From NCBI GenBank assembly GCA_907165135.1, contig OU015567.1, positions 1,555,001 through 1,619,000 of the forward strand: a DNA stretch of 64,000 bases. Reading direction: 5' to 3'. The notes beneath the pieces were generated by a model. That model saw nothing but the letters and a program-made list of their open reading frames with translations, was not told where the DNA came from and ran no database searches. Made by a program: the position numbers and the translations under genes. Positions 31,939 to 42,609 of the stretch are shown here, piece after piece. The DNA is from Oikopleura dioica (taxonomy: Eukaryota > Chordata > Appendicularia > Copelata > Oikopleuridae). How positions within the stretch are numbered: position 1 is the first letter of the stretch; each line of letters opens with the position of its first letter.

Positions 31939-32154
31939 TTACATTAACGCCCTAACAATAATCGTCAGCAACCAACAAGCAATAATGAGCAGCCACCAGG
32001 CGGTAAAATAAAAGCAAAACCACAAGAACTGAAATTTTTAAACCCTCTCAAAATTTTGACTTTCCACCTCTGGCTCCGGCTCCTGTTTGCAGAGATCAAG
32101 GAAGACTTTTTGCGGGACGGCTAGTTTTTCCCAGTTGTATAGTCTCGGTGGCAT
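31939..32154 (-). CDS. Single-pass membrane microprotein, 58 residues
   Basis: Exon 32068-32154 (MPPRLYNWEKLAVPQKVFLD) joins exon 31939-32028 across a 39-base GT-AG intron in phase. The second exon is a hydrophobic, Trp-rich span (FLWFCFYFTAWWLLIIACWL) with a short Arg-containing tail (IVRALM). The topology is N-terminal soluble helix plus one C-terminal membrane segment, typical of small subunits of membrane complexes, but no family is recognised. The final TAA overlaps a GTAAGT donor-like site, so a further exon cannot be excluded. Confidence 0.5.
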
Positions 32155-32402
32155 CAATCAGCAAAATTCTCTCCAGCGAAAATCATAGAAGACAACGCTT
32201 TTTTGAATAGAAAAACGAAAAAGAAAAAGGAAAAATCAATGAAGAATAAGAAGCAGATTTATGAGCATGTTTTACCGACCGGGCAGGTGATGGCGCTAGT
32301 AATTCAACGACCAAGTTTGCAAGAGTTTGGAATAACAATGCGGTGAATATTTTAACAGACACTGATTTTCTCGAGATGATCAATTTTAAAGATACCGATT
32401 GT

Positions 32403-32923
32403 TAGGGTAAATCACTAATAATTCGCCTTTTTTCTGGGCTTAGTAAGGGGGACATATAATACATTTTTAGAAAGCCCAGGACCTGGGGATCATTTTGACT
32501 ATTGATACCAGGGGGTGATCTCGTACCCTGAGGGAATAAAGGTACCCCCGAAGTCAGAAAATCTGGCCACTTTCGGAAATTCGAATTTTCGGCCGCCCAG
32601 ACCGCCTTTTTAGAACCAGCGGCAATGCTAGAATTGTAGCTCAGGCTCTGACGGTCATTTTGTGGGGTCGAAAAATACTGATTACCCCCCCTTCCTGAGG
32701 CGCTAGAGACCCCCGAAGTTGGGGGTCTGGGCGGCCGAAAATTCGAATTTCCGAAAGTGGCCAAATTTTCTGACTTCGGAGGTACCTTTATGCCCTCAGG
32801 GTACGAGATCACCCCCTGGTATCAATAGTCAAAATGATCCCCAGGTCCTAGGCTTTCTAAAAATGTATTATATGTCCCCCTTACTAAGCCCAGAAAATGG
32901 CGATTTATTTGTGATTTACCCTA
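32403..32923. mobile_element. hAT-type foldback MITE, relative of the 9.7 kb element
   Basis: Ends TAGGGTAAATCACTAATAAT at 32403 and the complement to 32923, with an exact 8-base duplication CCGATTGT at 32395-32402 and 32924-32931. The arms (GGGGGTGATCTCGTACCCTG etc.) closely match those of the element at 9672-15504. It is an uninterrupted copy, 521 bases long. Confidence 0.92.
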
Positions 32924-33046
32924 CCGATTGTCAAGTATGTTTGTTGAAGAGAGGAGATTTTAATTGGCAATTTTAGCATAGATAAAATTATAGAGCCGAT
33001 TGGCGGAGGCCGTAGCTCCTGGATTACGCCTAGGGTAAATGGACAG

Positions 33047-33224
33047 TAGGGGGTTATCATTCGAGCTGCTCCTAACCCATAATTTAACCCAGGGCCCCCT
33101 TTAGGCCTTAATCAGGGGGCTTTCTCCCCGGACTCCTCCGCTAGGAGTTCCCAGTCCCTAACCCTAACCACTAGTCTAGATTCTAGACATATTGAATGGC
33201 TCAAAATGATGACCCCTCCCTACG
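33047..33224. mobile_element. Foldback element of the GGGGTTATCATTCGAGC family
   Basis: Begins GTAGGGGGTTATCATTCGAG and ends with a degenerate complement near 33224. The interior is C-rich with CCCTAACCCTAACC and TCTAGATTCTAGA words. About 180 bases. It abuts the 3' end of a - strand ORF (33201-33452). Confidence 0.55.
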
Positions 33225-33452
33225 GGCTGGTAGAAGCTCGAAGAAGAACCCTTTGCCATTTCCGAAAAAAATCTGATTACTGATATGACTATCGATAAAA
33301 GTCCGAAAAGAAGTGGACACTTTTGAGAGCGAAAATAAGTCTAGTCTCCTATTCGCAGCGATTTGTTCTGCGGTTTGTACCCAGTTCATAATAAATTTGT
33401 GAGACACTTTAAACTGCTCAACATACTCAATGATTGAAGCGATCCAGCTCAT
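33201..33452 (-). CDS. Possible small gene or exon, 83 codons (weak)
   Basis: ATG at 33452 opens MSWIASIIEYVEQFKVSHKF; the product is helical and ends inside the adjacent foldback repeat. It may be a gene truncated by the repeat or a spurious ORF. No family recognised. Confidence 0.25.
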   Translation of the reverse strand: MSWIASIIEYVEQFKVSHKFIMNWVQTAEQIAANRRLDLFSLSKVSTSFRTFIDSHISNQIFFGNGKGFFFELLPARREGSSF

Positions 33453-33694
33453 GTACAGAACAACGTGCTTGTACCGATCTTTTGCGGTCAGTTTAGATAT
33501 TCTCCTTTACGCACTCAGAAATTCATTGTGACCTCAAATCAACATGACAGTAAAAATAGATTAACCAGGTTTCTTTTTTCTTCGAAATATGCTTTAGTCA
33601 TCCGGAACGTAAATACTCTATTTAAACAAAAAGAGCGGCTTTCAAAGAGCCATTTTCCGTTCGAGTTGATCTATTTTCGAAAAGAAACTCAATA

Positions 33695-35980
33695 ATGGAA
33701 TCTGAATATATGATATCAGATCACCCAAAAGAGCTCGACAGGGCGACGATTCATAAATGGCTAGAGAAAATTTTACCTAAATTAAAGCGAACAACGACGA
33801 GAACATCTCAATGCAGACTCATCTCGAGCTTTGAAAGAATCAAGATTGACTGGAAAACTGCTGAACAAGATTGGAGATACTGCGAGGCGAGAAAATCTGA
33901 GGGGGGATGGACGAGTGGGATTGTTCTTGACGATGAAAAGGAATCGTTTGACATGCCATTTGAATTGAATGATTTGCAGAGGGAAATTTTAGCAGATGAT
34001 CCTTCTCTTTTTAACATAATAATTGATCGATGGAAAATCAAAGAAGAAAATGGAAAATGGATTCTGGATGATCTTCTTGAACAAAAAAAGCTTTCTGAAG
34101 GAGGAGAAGCGCTGATTTTTCAAGAAAAATTCGAGAATTTAGAGACTGCAGTTAGAGTTCAAGCCTTTGAACCTTTTCTCTTCACAGAATGCTTCAAAAA
34201 CGAATCGCTTACTTGGGAAATTCATCTCGCAGAAGACTTCGAAAAAGCAGAAGAAGGAGATGAGGGGGAAATTATCCCATTTCATGAAAACATTGTTCGA
34301 CATCATGTCAACGTGGAGTTTTACCATAAATCAGACTCTGATAAGACTGATTGTCTAGGTTGGCTTACAATTATGGAAAAATGTGATGCCGATCTTCGAA
34401 AATTTTTGCGGGAAGAAAGTTTGGATCTTGCAGAAAGAAAATCAATTGCTCATGGCATTCTCAGCGGGATCGAATATTTATCTGGAATTAACATAAGACA
34501 TTGGGATTTGAAGCCTGATAATATTTTACTTTTGAATGGAGTCCCGAAAATTTGCGGTTTCGGACTCGCGTCTGCAGGGAGATTAGGGACAGAAGGAACA
34601 ACAGGAGGAGAAAACTGCCTAGGTTTTGAAAAAATGGGGTACTCTCGTAGGGGAGAAAGATTTCATAATAATGCTCGTGTCTGTAAGTTTCGCCGTAGTT
34701 TCAGATTGCTTTAACTTCTTGTTAGTGGCTGGAACGCCGGGGTTTGCAATTCTTCAACAATTCTGCGTTTCGAGTGAGTATATTGTTGGGATGAACATTT
34801 TTTACTTTCTTTTCTGTGATTGGGTGTCATCATGGACACTTCTTTACAGGCCAATAACTTCTCAAACTGAGTTGGATATTGACGAAGAATTGAAGGTTTT
34901 AATTATTATTCAACGAATTGATTGAAATTTTTCTTTTAAGAAATGTAATGCCCTGTCTTTGAAGCAACTCATGACAACTACTGGCGACATTTCGAAAATT
35001 TTGAGAATATTACGGGAATAATTACCCTGGCCGACAATGAAAAATTCTATGATTTATACATGGACGAGGAAAATCAAAGCTACTATGACCTGTGGATTGA
35101 CGACGAAAATTTAACGACATCTTATCAGTTGTCCTCCATCAAGCAAAGAATGACCAGAAGTGTCAAATTTGAAATGGAAAACTTGGAAGAATACATTCTC
35201 GATCAAAAAATCAGCCAGTTGTGTGTTCCGATTTCGGTTACAACTCTCCTTCGATATGCAATGCGCAGTGACCTTGATTATTTTCCTGAGGGCAACAAAT
35301 ATACTTTTGAGATGATACTCACAACTCTGACAATGATTGTTTATCCAAGAAGCTTGGCTGGACTCAATTTGAATCCGAGAAAAAAGGAAGTCGATAGCCA
35401 ATTTTCTTCAGAAATTGGTCTTTTGCTTGATCGGCTTTGCCATAAAACTTATTTCATGAAGTCAGGTTGGGAAATCATAAAACAAATTGGTGATGACAAA
35501 GTTTTTCAAAAGCGTCCAATAGATTGCAAGTGGACTTTTGGTAATTAGCTAAATTTTCCGATGACATAATAAGAATAAGTTGAGCTGCATGAAAACTTCG
35601 AATTCAGCAGACCTTTGTCTGTAACAGCGGTCATCTTATTCGACACACAGCCGAAAATGCACCAAATGACCATTGATCGAGTTGAAAATGGCGAATACGT
35701 TCTTCAAAACACTGAATTCAAGTATTCAGTAGAAGAGGACGCATACGATACTCCAGTTGTGAGAATCGATATGAAAAAGCCTTACTATCATGGAGAAGGG
35801 AATTTTGTGGAAAATTTGATTTACCAAACTGGTCAGAATGTTCATGACCTCAATGGAATCAAGCGAAAGTATGTTAATGAAATGGCCGGAAACATGGACT
35901 TAAGAACTTGGTATCTACTTCCGACTGGTTTTACCATTCAACTCAGCGATCGAGATTTTATTATTGCAGATTTAGATTGA
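33695..35980 (+). CDS. Protein kinase-like gene with degraded catalytic motifs (pseudokinase)
   Basis: ATG at 33695 opens a long first exon. A kinase fold is recognisable: Gly loop region (SEGGEALIFQEKF), beta-3 AVRVQ where VAVK is usual (Lys replaced by Arg), HENIVR, and a catalytic loop HWDLKPDNILLL where HRDLKPxN is usual. ICGFGLA stands where DFG is expected (Asp replaced by Gly). GTPGF is present at about 34734, but the APE motif is lost (AILQQF). A long C-terminal region follows (MDEENQSYYDLWIDD, then RTWYLLPTGFTIQLSD) to a stop at 35980. Joins around 34620-34740, 34900-35060 and 35545-35610 are unresolved. It may be a real pseudokinase scaffold or a decaying gene; the long open frames favour the former. 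Confidence 0.6.
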
Positions 35981-36115
35981 CCTTTCTGTGACTACGCTAT
36001 TAATCTGATTAGATTGATAAAAAAGACTTTTGTTCTGAAGATAAGAAGAGTATATTGCATCGAGTCCAGGTTAAAATAGGCAGATATGGTAGAATATTTT
36101 GCGAAAGAGTAGAAG

Positions 36116-38272
36116 TTACAGAAGGATCTGGTTCTGGAGGCCGAGCTTCATTCCATGAAGTTCTTTTCCAGGGAGAATGATCGCATTTCGAATGATGGTT
36201 TCGTCGGGCGTAATTGTATCTCGACCAAGAATTGTGATGGCTAGAAAAGTGGATAGAATTCGTTGTAAGAGGGAATACTACTTGGGAGAAGTTTTCCATT
36301 GTCATCGAAAAGATAGAAATTGTCAGTTGTGGCGTGAGGTCGATCGGGGTGAAGTTGCGTCGGGGTCCCTTCGACTCGGGTCCACGAGCCAACGGTGCTC
36401 TGCCATCCAACGATACTTAGAGAACGCTCGAGTGGATGCTATGTTTTCTAAAAATACCTGTTTAAAATGCAGGCGTGCTTTTTGATAATCGTTCCGTCCA
36501 AAATGATCGAGTTCTTTACTCGAGCACCCTCTTCAATCACGACGTTGGAGCCAATGGAGACATGAGGGCCGAGTTTTGCAGAGGGATGGACTTTTGCGCT
36601 AGGGTGGATGTAGACGTTTCCTTCGCAGTTGGAGTCGGTTGAGAGGCGGTTGGGGTGGTATTTTTTGTACATCTCCATCATTATTCTTAATAGAATATTT
36701 TTATCAATACTCAAAATCTTAGAGTCTACGTAGATGACATCCTGATTTACTCTACTTTCATATTTTCAAATAAAAAAATTCCTCAAAAACGGATGTCTTA
36801 ATTTTCTGAGGCCAGTTATGGTTTTAAGTGTTTCTCTCCGAATCCTACCTTGATGCATAAACAGCTGATCCAGCAGACTTGATCGACATCCAAAAGGCTT
36901 CATTCATGAAAGCAAAAACTTTTCCTTGCCCGGCTTGTTGGCTCAAAATATCCGACTCAAGCGAGATCGAGTCGTTTCCTTAAAAAATATGTTTTTGATT
37001 ACAACTTTCACGGGCGCCTACCAGTTCCAACTCGTTCGGCGAAAATCTTTGAGATGTCGTCAAAGACTTCGGTGGAGAGAAGATAGACTCCGCCGTTGAT
37101 GTGATTGGACACAAAGCTTGATGGTTTTTCGATGTAATGAACGACCTCGTTTGTCTGAGAGTTGACGCCCATGCATCCGTAGTTCATACTCTGCTCGTTT
37201 TCCACCTTGAAAGCAGTTTTAATTACAGGTGTTTTTGAAGTAACTGACCTGGACGCCCATAACAAGGTATTTCATCCACTTTTCTCTGAATGCGATCATG
37301 TTGGAAAGGACCCCGCGGAGGTCGCAGAAGATGTCGCAGAAGATCAAAAAGAAGGCTTCGGTGTTGGAGGTCAGGATCAGATCTCGGAAGAGGTAGATAC
37401 TTCCTGCTGTTCCGAGGAGCGAGTATTCCTTGAATTACAGTAAGGTTTTGTTTAAAAAAATATTTTCTATTGAAATAGATCTTGGTTCAAGAAACTGTGT
37501 ATAAACCTGATTCAGGCAATTTTAATAACTAAACAGGTTTTTCTCGATATATTCTAGATATCGAACTGCAAATTCAAAAGCAAAGGCAATAAAATAATAT
37601 ATTTTTCTAGCAACTCAAATTTATAATATTGATTGATAATATTGAATTATAAAATGAACGAAAACTAGTGCAAAATTTACCAATGTCGGAATAAGAAAAG
37701 ATTTATCACAGACTACTCAAGTCAAAAAAAGAACTTTAACAACCTGAGGTCAGGTAACCTGACTCAGATTTCAGTATCTACATATGGATTTGCGATTGAA
37801 TAGTACCTGAAGATATCTGATATTGAGTTTGTATTCATCCTTCATTTCTCGAATAAATCGATTGAGTTGCTCGGTCGGTTGAAAGTATCCGATGAGGATG
37901 ATCTCCTTGATAGTGTCAATCGAGGCACAGCTCTCAATATGATGCTGGACAAGCGGAAGGCCAGCAATGGGGAAGAGCGGCTTTGGAATATCCAGCGAAA
38001 GTGGTCGGAATCGAGTTCCCTGAAAAGAGCGATAACGAACTGATTAACCTTGGCATTTAAAATTGATAAATAAACTCGAAACACCATGTTTTTCTTAGAG
38101 CCAAAACTAAGTATAGCAATCAAGAAATAATTGATTATTTATTGAGTATTTGACTGAAAGACAAAAACAATTGCTGTTTACAAATAAAAGATGACAAAAA
38201 TTAAGATTTATCAATCAGAAACAAGCTTACCTTTCCAGGGCCTCCGACCAAAATGACAGCTTTGCTCACCAT
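36116..38272 (-). CDS. gmppa: GMPPA, GDP-mannose pyrophosphorylase alpha (regulatory) subunit
   Basis: Exons run from ATG at 38272 ([14 protein letters not shown]) through 37807-38019 ([20 protein letters not shown]) and about 37252-37440 ([20 protein letters not shown]). They continue through about 37014-37210 ([20 protein letters not shown]), 36850-36980 ([20 protein letters not shown]), about 36468-36690 ([19 protein letters not shown]) and two final exons to 36116, ending NQILL. This is the nucleotidyltransferase fold plus left-handed beta-helix repeats of GMPPA. The signature differs from catalytic GMPPB, and the C-terminal insertion [20 protein letters not shown] and the last motif match GMPPA. 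In vertebrates GMPPA binds GDP-mannose and restrains GMPPB, controlling mannose supply for glycosylation. All joins tested are GT-AG and in phase. An intron carries a CCTGATTCAGG repeat copy. Confidence 0.92.
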
Positions 38273-38551
38273 CGTTTTTTCTCTTTGAAAATTTTGCCTG
38301 AAAAAAAGGAAACGGTCACGAGTCGGCTCCAAAATTAATTTGCGCCGGAGTCTTTTTTTACTGCTAAGCTCTTAAAATGTGCTGAGAGGATATTTGGTGC
38401 TCAGTTCAGAAAGTGCTCCAGGGTGGGGCATGTGCCGACTCCTCCATAAACTTTTTTTGATTTCTCGAGTTGAACATTTGCAAATGCGGTTTTGGGACGT
38501 TTAAAAATAAAGTTAAAACTAACCTTTGAGAATTATTAAATAAATTTTCAG

Positions 38552-38789
38552 TTCTCTCATTCATCATTGAAGAAAAAAAACCTATTACGGTTGTTTTTGA
38601 TATAAATTTGACAGGCGAAAGGAGTCGGGATCAACAGGATCACGAGTAGTATTTACGACCACAATAAAGATTTCTCTTTTGTTGCGCCAAAAATTGCCCC
38701 TCCGGTGCCGCATTTAGGCGTTGAAGATATTCAAGAGCTTGACAGATCTTTTTCAAGATTTTTTTTAGCATTTATTGAGGGATTTTTTT
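38552..38789 (+). CDS. Possible + strand exon(s) converging on the next gene (weak)
   Basis: After an acceptor at about 38551 one frame reads EKKPITVVFDINLTGERSRD and stops. After ACAG at about 38618 another reads ITSSIYDHNKDFSFVAPKIA and stays open into the convergent gene. Only one can be right. The 16-mer GCCGCATTTAGGCGTT here recurs near 51896, so part of this may be repeat. Confidence 0.25.
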
Positions 38790-39421
38790 TTATACAGGGC
38801 GGCCAAGAAGTGTTTTTGCTTGCAAGATTTCATTCTCAACTTGAAGAAGCTCTTGTTTAAGATTAATGATTTCATTCTTTTCTTTCTTATTTCGCGCTGT
38901 TTTGACATCGTCGTTGAGGGAGTTGATTTCGTTGGACAAAATTGGCTCGAAGGAAAAGAGGTTCGCGATGATGTTTCCGTCGGGAAGGGTTTCGAGAAAT
39001 TTGTACTCCCCGAAATTTTCGATGATTTTTGATCCTCCGTCTGAATTTTCGTGTTCAAGAAGCTTTGGTTCGTCAGGGCAGGAGCGAGAAGTTTCCCACT
39101 TGCAATTTCGTCCGCGCTTATCACCGTACTCCGAGCATGAGCACGTGAGCTCAACGGAGATGGATGGGTCGGAGGAGCAGGTAGAAGTGAAGCAGCCGTA
39201 GTTTGGAGGATACTGGTTTTCTTCGCTTTCAGGACAGGTTGTTAGGTCGTAGGTGAGATGATCGGGGCGATTTTGACAGAACTAAAATATGATTGATTCT
39301 TGTCAAAACAAGAGCAGCTTACATCTTTGCCATGCCATTTTCCTCTTGAAGAAAGATCTGTCTCCTCATCAACAATTTCTGCTGCTGAAATGCTCAAGAA
39401 GTAAAAACTCGTAAATTTCAT
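38790..39421 (-). CDS. Secreted Cys-rich protein with a C-terminal coiled coil
   Basis: Two exons: 39421 down to about 39324 (leader MKFTSFYFLSISAAEI), then a 44-base GT-AG intron, then one long exon to the stop at 38790. The mature part has a Cys-rich domain (FCQNRPDHLTYDLTTCPESE, YGCFTSTCSSD, TCSCSEYGDKRGRNCKW). A short linker leads to a charged helical tail (EIINLKQELLQVENEILQAK), a likely coiled coil. About 195 residues. No known domain recognised. It lies in a block of four - strand secreted or surface genes. Confidence 0.65.
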
Positions 39422-39778
39422 ATTTTATTTTCTGTGGTCTCTTTCTTAATTTGATAACCGAGTCACTCACGATTTCATTTTAAAGTGAGCTTTTATAAAT
39501 AGATTGTGATATTTATGGCGTCAGCGCTAGAAATTGATCCTTATTTTGGGGTTTATTTTTACGCTAAAAGAGCAAAATCTGGGTTCCTCCGTAATAAATT
39601 GACATTCCAATGAAAAGTTTTTTCATGATTTTTTTGTAATTTATTTGTTAAATTTTTTGAATCATCTGTAAGTCAGCTTCGAACAGGTTCATTTTCTGGA
39701 AGAGCGCGCGCGGGGGAAGTTGTTATCATCTTTTAGAAAAATTATAAGTATACACAAAGGTCTTTAAGAATCCTAGAG

Positions 39779-41360
39779 CTAGAAGATGGTCAGTGAAGCA
39801 AGAAGTAAACATATGCTAAGGATTGTCTGGGAGCCGGAATTCCACGTTTCCTCCGTCGTCGTTTCTGGTTCCGCAGCTTTTGTTGCTTAGAAAATTTATT
39901 GAGTTGAGTAAATTTATAATAAGCTTACTTTCAGGTTCAGCAGTAGTTCCAAGAGAAACTGACTGGGTTGAGTCCGATACTGTCGTCGGCTCAGCTGTTG
40001 TTTCTGATTCGACAGTCGACGTTGATGTCGACGTTGATGTCGACGTTGATGTGGTGATTTGCTCTGCAGTTGTTGTTGTATTGTCATCATTTATCGGGAA
40101 ATCGCCGTTTGGTCCTTGATCCTCATAAATTGGGAAATCATCTTAAAACAATCAACTTCATTTTCCTAATATAAGTTACCGGGAAGCTCAAAAATCGTAG
40201 TAGTTGTTGATTTTGTTGTTGTGGTTTGTTCGGTTGTCGTTGTGTTTGGCGGTGTGGAGCTATCATCAGTTACAACCGGGAAGAGACCGTCCACGTCGAC
40301 AGTAATTGGTATCTCATCATCGTCGTAAATCGGAAATCCAGCTAAAGAAACACTGTTTAAAGAGTATAAAATAGATTTTTCTTCTGACTTGGAGGGGTGC
40401 CAAGATTCACTGTGGTTGTCTTCGTCGTTGTTGTTTTTGTGGTCGTTGTTGGGGCAGGAGTAGTTGTTGCAGGATCGGTTACGACTGGGAAGAGGCCGCT
40501 GTTGTCGGAATTGTCTTCTATGATTTCAATACTATCATCTTCGTAAATTGGGAAGTCTTGCGGCTGCGTTCCGCTAGGAGTTGCGACTGTAGTTGTTGTT
40601 GTTGCTGCTCTTGTTGTTGTTGCCGGCGCTGTGGTTGTTGTTGCGATTGGGAAATCGCCATCAGAAGTTTGGTCGCCATAAATCGGAAAATCTGAAATTT
40701 TGAAATTCGAAATTTAAAACGACGATTTCTTACCAGTCGGGACTTCAACAGAAGAGCTAGTAGGTGTGCCTGTTTGAACTGTTGCATTACGGACAAAAAC
40801 GCTGCCGGTACTTGCGCTGGCAACGACCGCATTCATTTCTTGTTCGACTTCTTGGACTGATGAAAGTTCAAATTGAGGCACGTCCGGGTTATTTTCGATG
40901 ATGTTCAATGTCGGGGTGATTTGAGTGTACACAGTTTGACTTGCTTGCCTAAAAATCATTCGATTCTTACTTTTAGCTTCATTGAAATCACCTTCTTCGA
41001 CGAGCGGAGAAACTAGAGCTGTCAGTGCTAAAGAGAACATCGATTGATATCAATGTTGCACTAACTCTCGCTGCTGCCGCCTCCAGTCCTGGTTGCGTCT
41101 CGTCAATAACTCGGTCTCGATTCGTTTGATATGTATTTGAAGTTTTGTCGAGCAAAAGAGGGTCGTAAGTGATTTTCGTTTCAGTGACTTTTTTGAGGTT
41201 TTGAAATGGCACTACTGCAGGTCTGCCAGTCAAAGAATTTTCAAAACCTTCCTATATCGAAACTCGTCGTTACATTTCGAATACCACTTGAAGAGCCATC
41301 GCCAGATTGTGCTCTAGAACTTCCGAAAAAGACCAAGATGCCAAAGAGCCAAGCTATCAT
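39779..41360 (-). CDS. Mucin-like, Thr-rich surface protein with a GPI-anchor-type tail
   Basis: The leader MIAWLFGILVFFGSSRAQS begins at 41360. After a non-repetitive N-terminal region (KVTETKITYDPLLLDKTSNT) come at least four modules. Each pairs a short acidic motif FPIYxDD/FPIYGDQ (with GLFPVVTD between) and a Thr run (TTTTKTTTTK, TTTTIFE, TSTSTSTSTS), expected to be heavily O-glycosylated. The last exon ends NSGSQTILSICLLLASLTIF and stop: small residues then a hydrophobic tail, the usual GPI attachment signal. The modules sit in separate exons and are similar to each other, suggesting exon duplication. A house (oikosin-like) or epithelial mucin is possible but not proven. A decayed module copy lies at 48.1-48.4 kb. 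Confidence 0.7.
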
Positions 41361-41874
41361 GACGATTGTTTGAGTATCTCTTCTTGTAAACTTGTTGTTT
41401 TCCGCTCTAGTTCTTACTCTGCTTCCAAACGTATCTCAGCATGAAAAGCTTACTTGGCTAATGCGAAATGATTTTCATGGCTGATGATTTTGCACCGCTG
41501 CCGAGGATAATTACGAGAGAGGAGGTTTACGACCCAGGAATTCATGCATGCCTCGCTTAGCGTTAAACACTAAGTAAAAGACGATTTGCCGACGCCGAAC
41601 CATCAAAACGACATCCGTTGCAAATTGCAATCAAAAAAGAGACAAAAGGCAAAAGAGCGTATAGCGCCGTGACAAGTTGCTCCGGCAGTTTGAACTCGCG
41701 GATTTTAGTGTCTTATTCATCAACAAACGCAATTCAAAACGCAGCGGTGACGTTTTACATTCTCTTTGATCATGCTCAAGTAATTTACTGTCTTTCGATA
41801 ATACGGCAAGATAATGCTGATAAAGTTTATTAAACTCTCGAAATTTAAAGAAAGGATATTTTAGTTCGTTATTT

Positions 41875-42415
41875 TTATTGATCAGGGGCAATGCAAGCGC
41901 TCCATCGTGGAGAAAAGCTCTCCAATCCAAAGGGCGGATTGATTGGGTAGCAAGTGCAGGTGCCGTTTGCCTCGTACTGGTCACAGAAGCAGGTCTCCAC
42001 ACAGTTGATCATATCGGCCGAGATTTTGTTGATGCAAATGACGTAGCCGATGGTGTCGAGCGCGCCGGAGTTGTAGAGCTCGTCACAGGTATAGTAGCCC
42101 TCCTTCCATGGTGGGATGCAAAGCTTGTCGCAGGCATCCTGGGGACAGTCCTCGGCGAAGCATCGCTCGAACTCGGTCTCCGCTCCGTCGTAGCATCTGA
42201 AATCGACGTCTATAAGAAAATTTTTAATAAAGGTACCTCCAGAAGTCATCAGTTCCATAGCCCCATTCCAAGGAGCAGCGGATGTAATGGTCGAAAAGCT
42301 TTCGCTGGCACTCTAGAAAGCATTTCGTACCATCTCCCGGTGCCGTTCCAAACTCTTGAAAATACGGCGTGAGAACCGCATAGCAAGAAGCAAAAAGAGC
42401 AGCTGAAAGTTTCAT
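41875..42415 (-). CDS. Secreted Cys-rich protein, about 170 residues
   Basis: Exon 1 starts at 42415 with the leader MKLSAALFASCYAVLTPYFQ and contains CFLECQRKLFDHYIRC. A GT-AG intron joins DDFWR to CYDGAETEFERCFAEDCPQD. Exon 2 runs to the stop at 41875 with many Cys (CDKLCIPPWKEGYYTC, CVETCFCDQYEANGTCTCY). There are about 17 Cys in all. The spacing does not match EGF, TSP1 or vWC that I can recognise. An oikosin-like or antimicrobial role is speculation. Confidence 0.7.
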
Positions 42416-42609
42416 CTTGTTCTTTTTTCGAAATAAGTTCGGGGAGGAGAAGTGCGCTTATATTAAGATCAGGTGGGGTCGTTCCCAGACAGACAAGGAG
42501 AAGAGGACAAAGTTTCATAGTGAAGCAAATGGTACGATGCATGATTTGACATTTGATTGATCTTAGATTTTATTGAAAGCGATGTTAACAAATTACGCTG
42601 AACTTGACC

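Noticed and set aside
39823..40119. Val/Asp repeat ORF on the + strand (VDVDVDVD)
   Set aside because: It is the antisense of the Thr/Ser run of the mucin gene.
40940..40990. A 22-base intron in the mucin gene
   Set aside because: The frame is open without it and closes if it is removed; the GTAAG...TTTAG look is chance.
41280..41320. Another 22-base intron joining AAT to GAAGG in the mucin gene
   Set aside because: A 37-base GT-AG alternative nearby keeps frame and fits the usual intron size.
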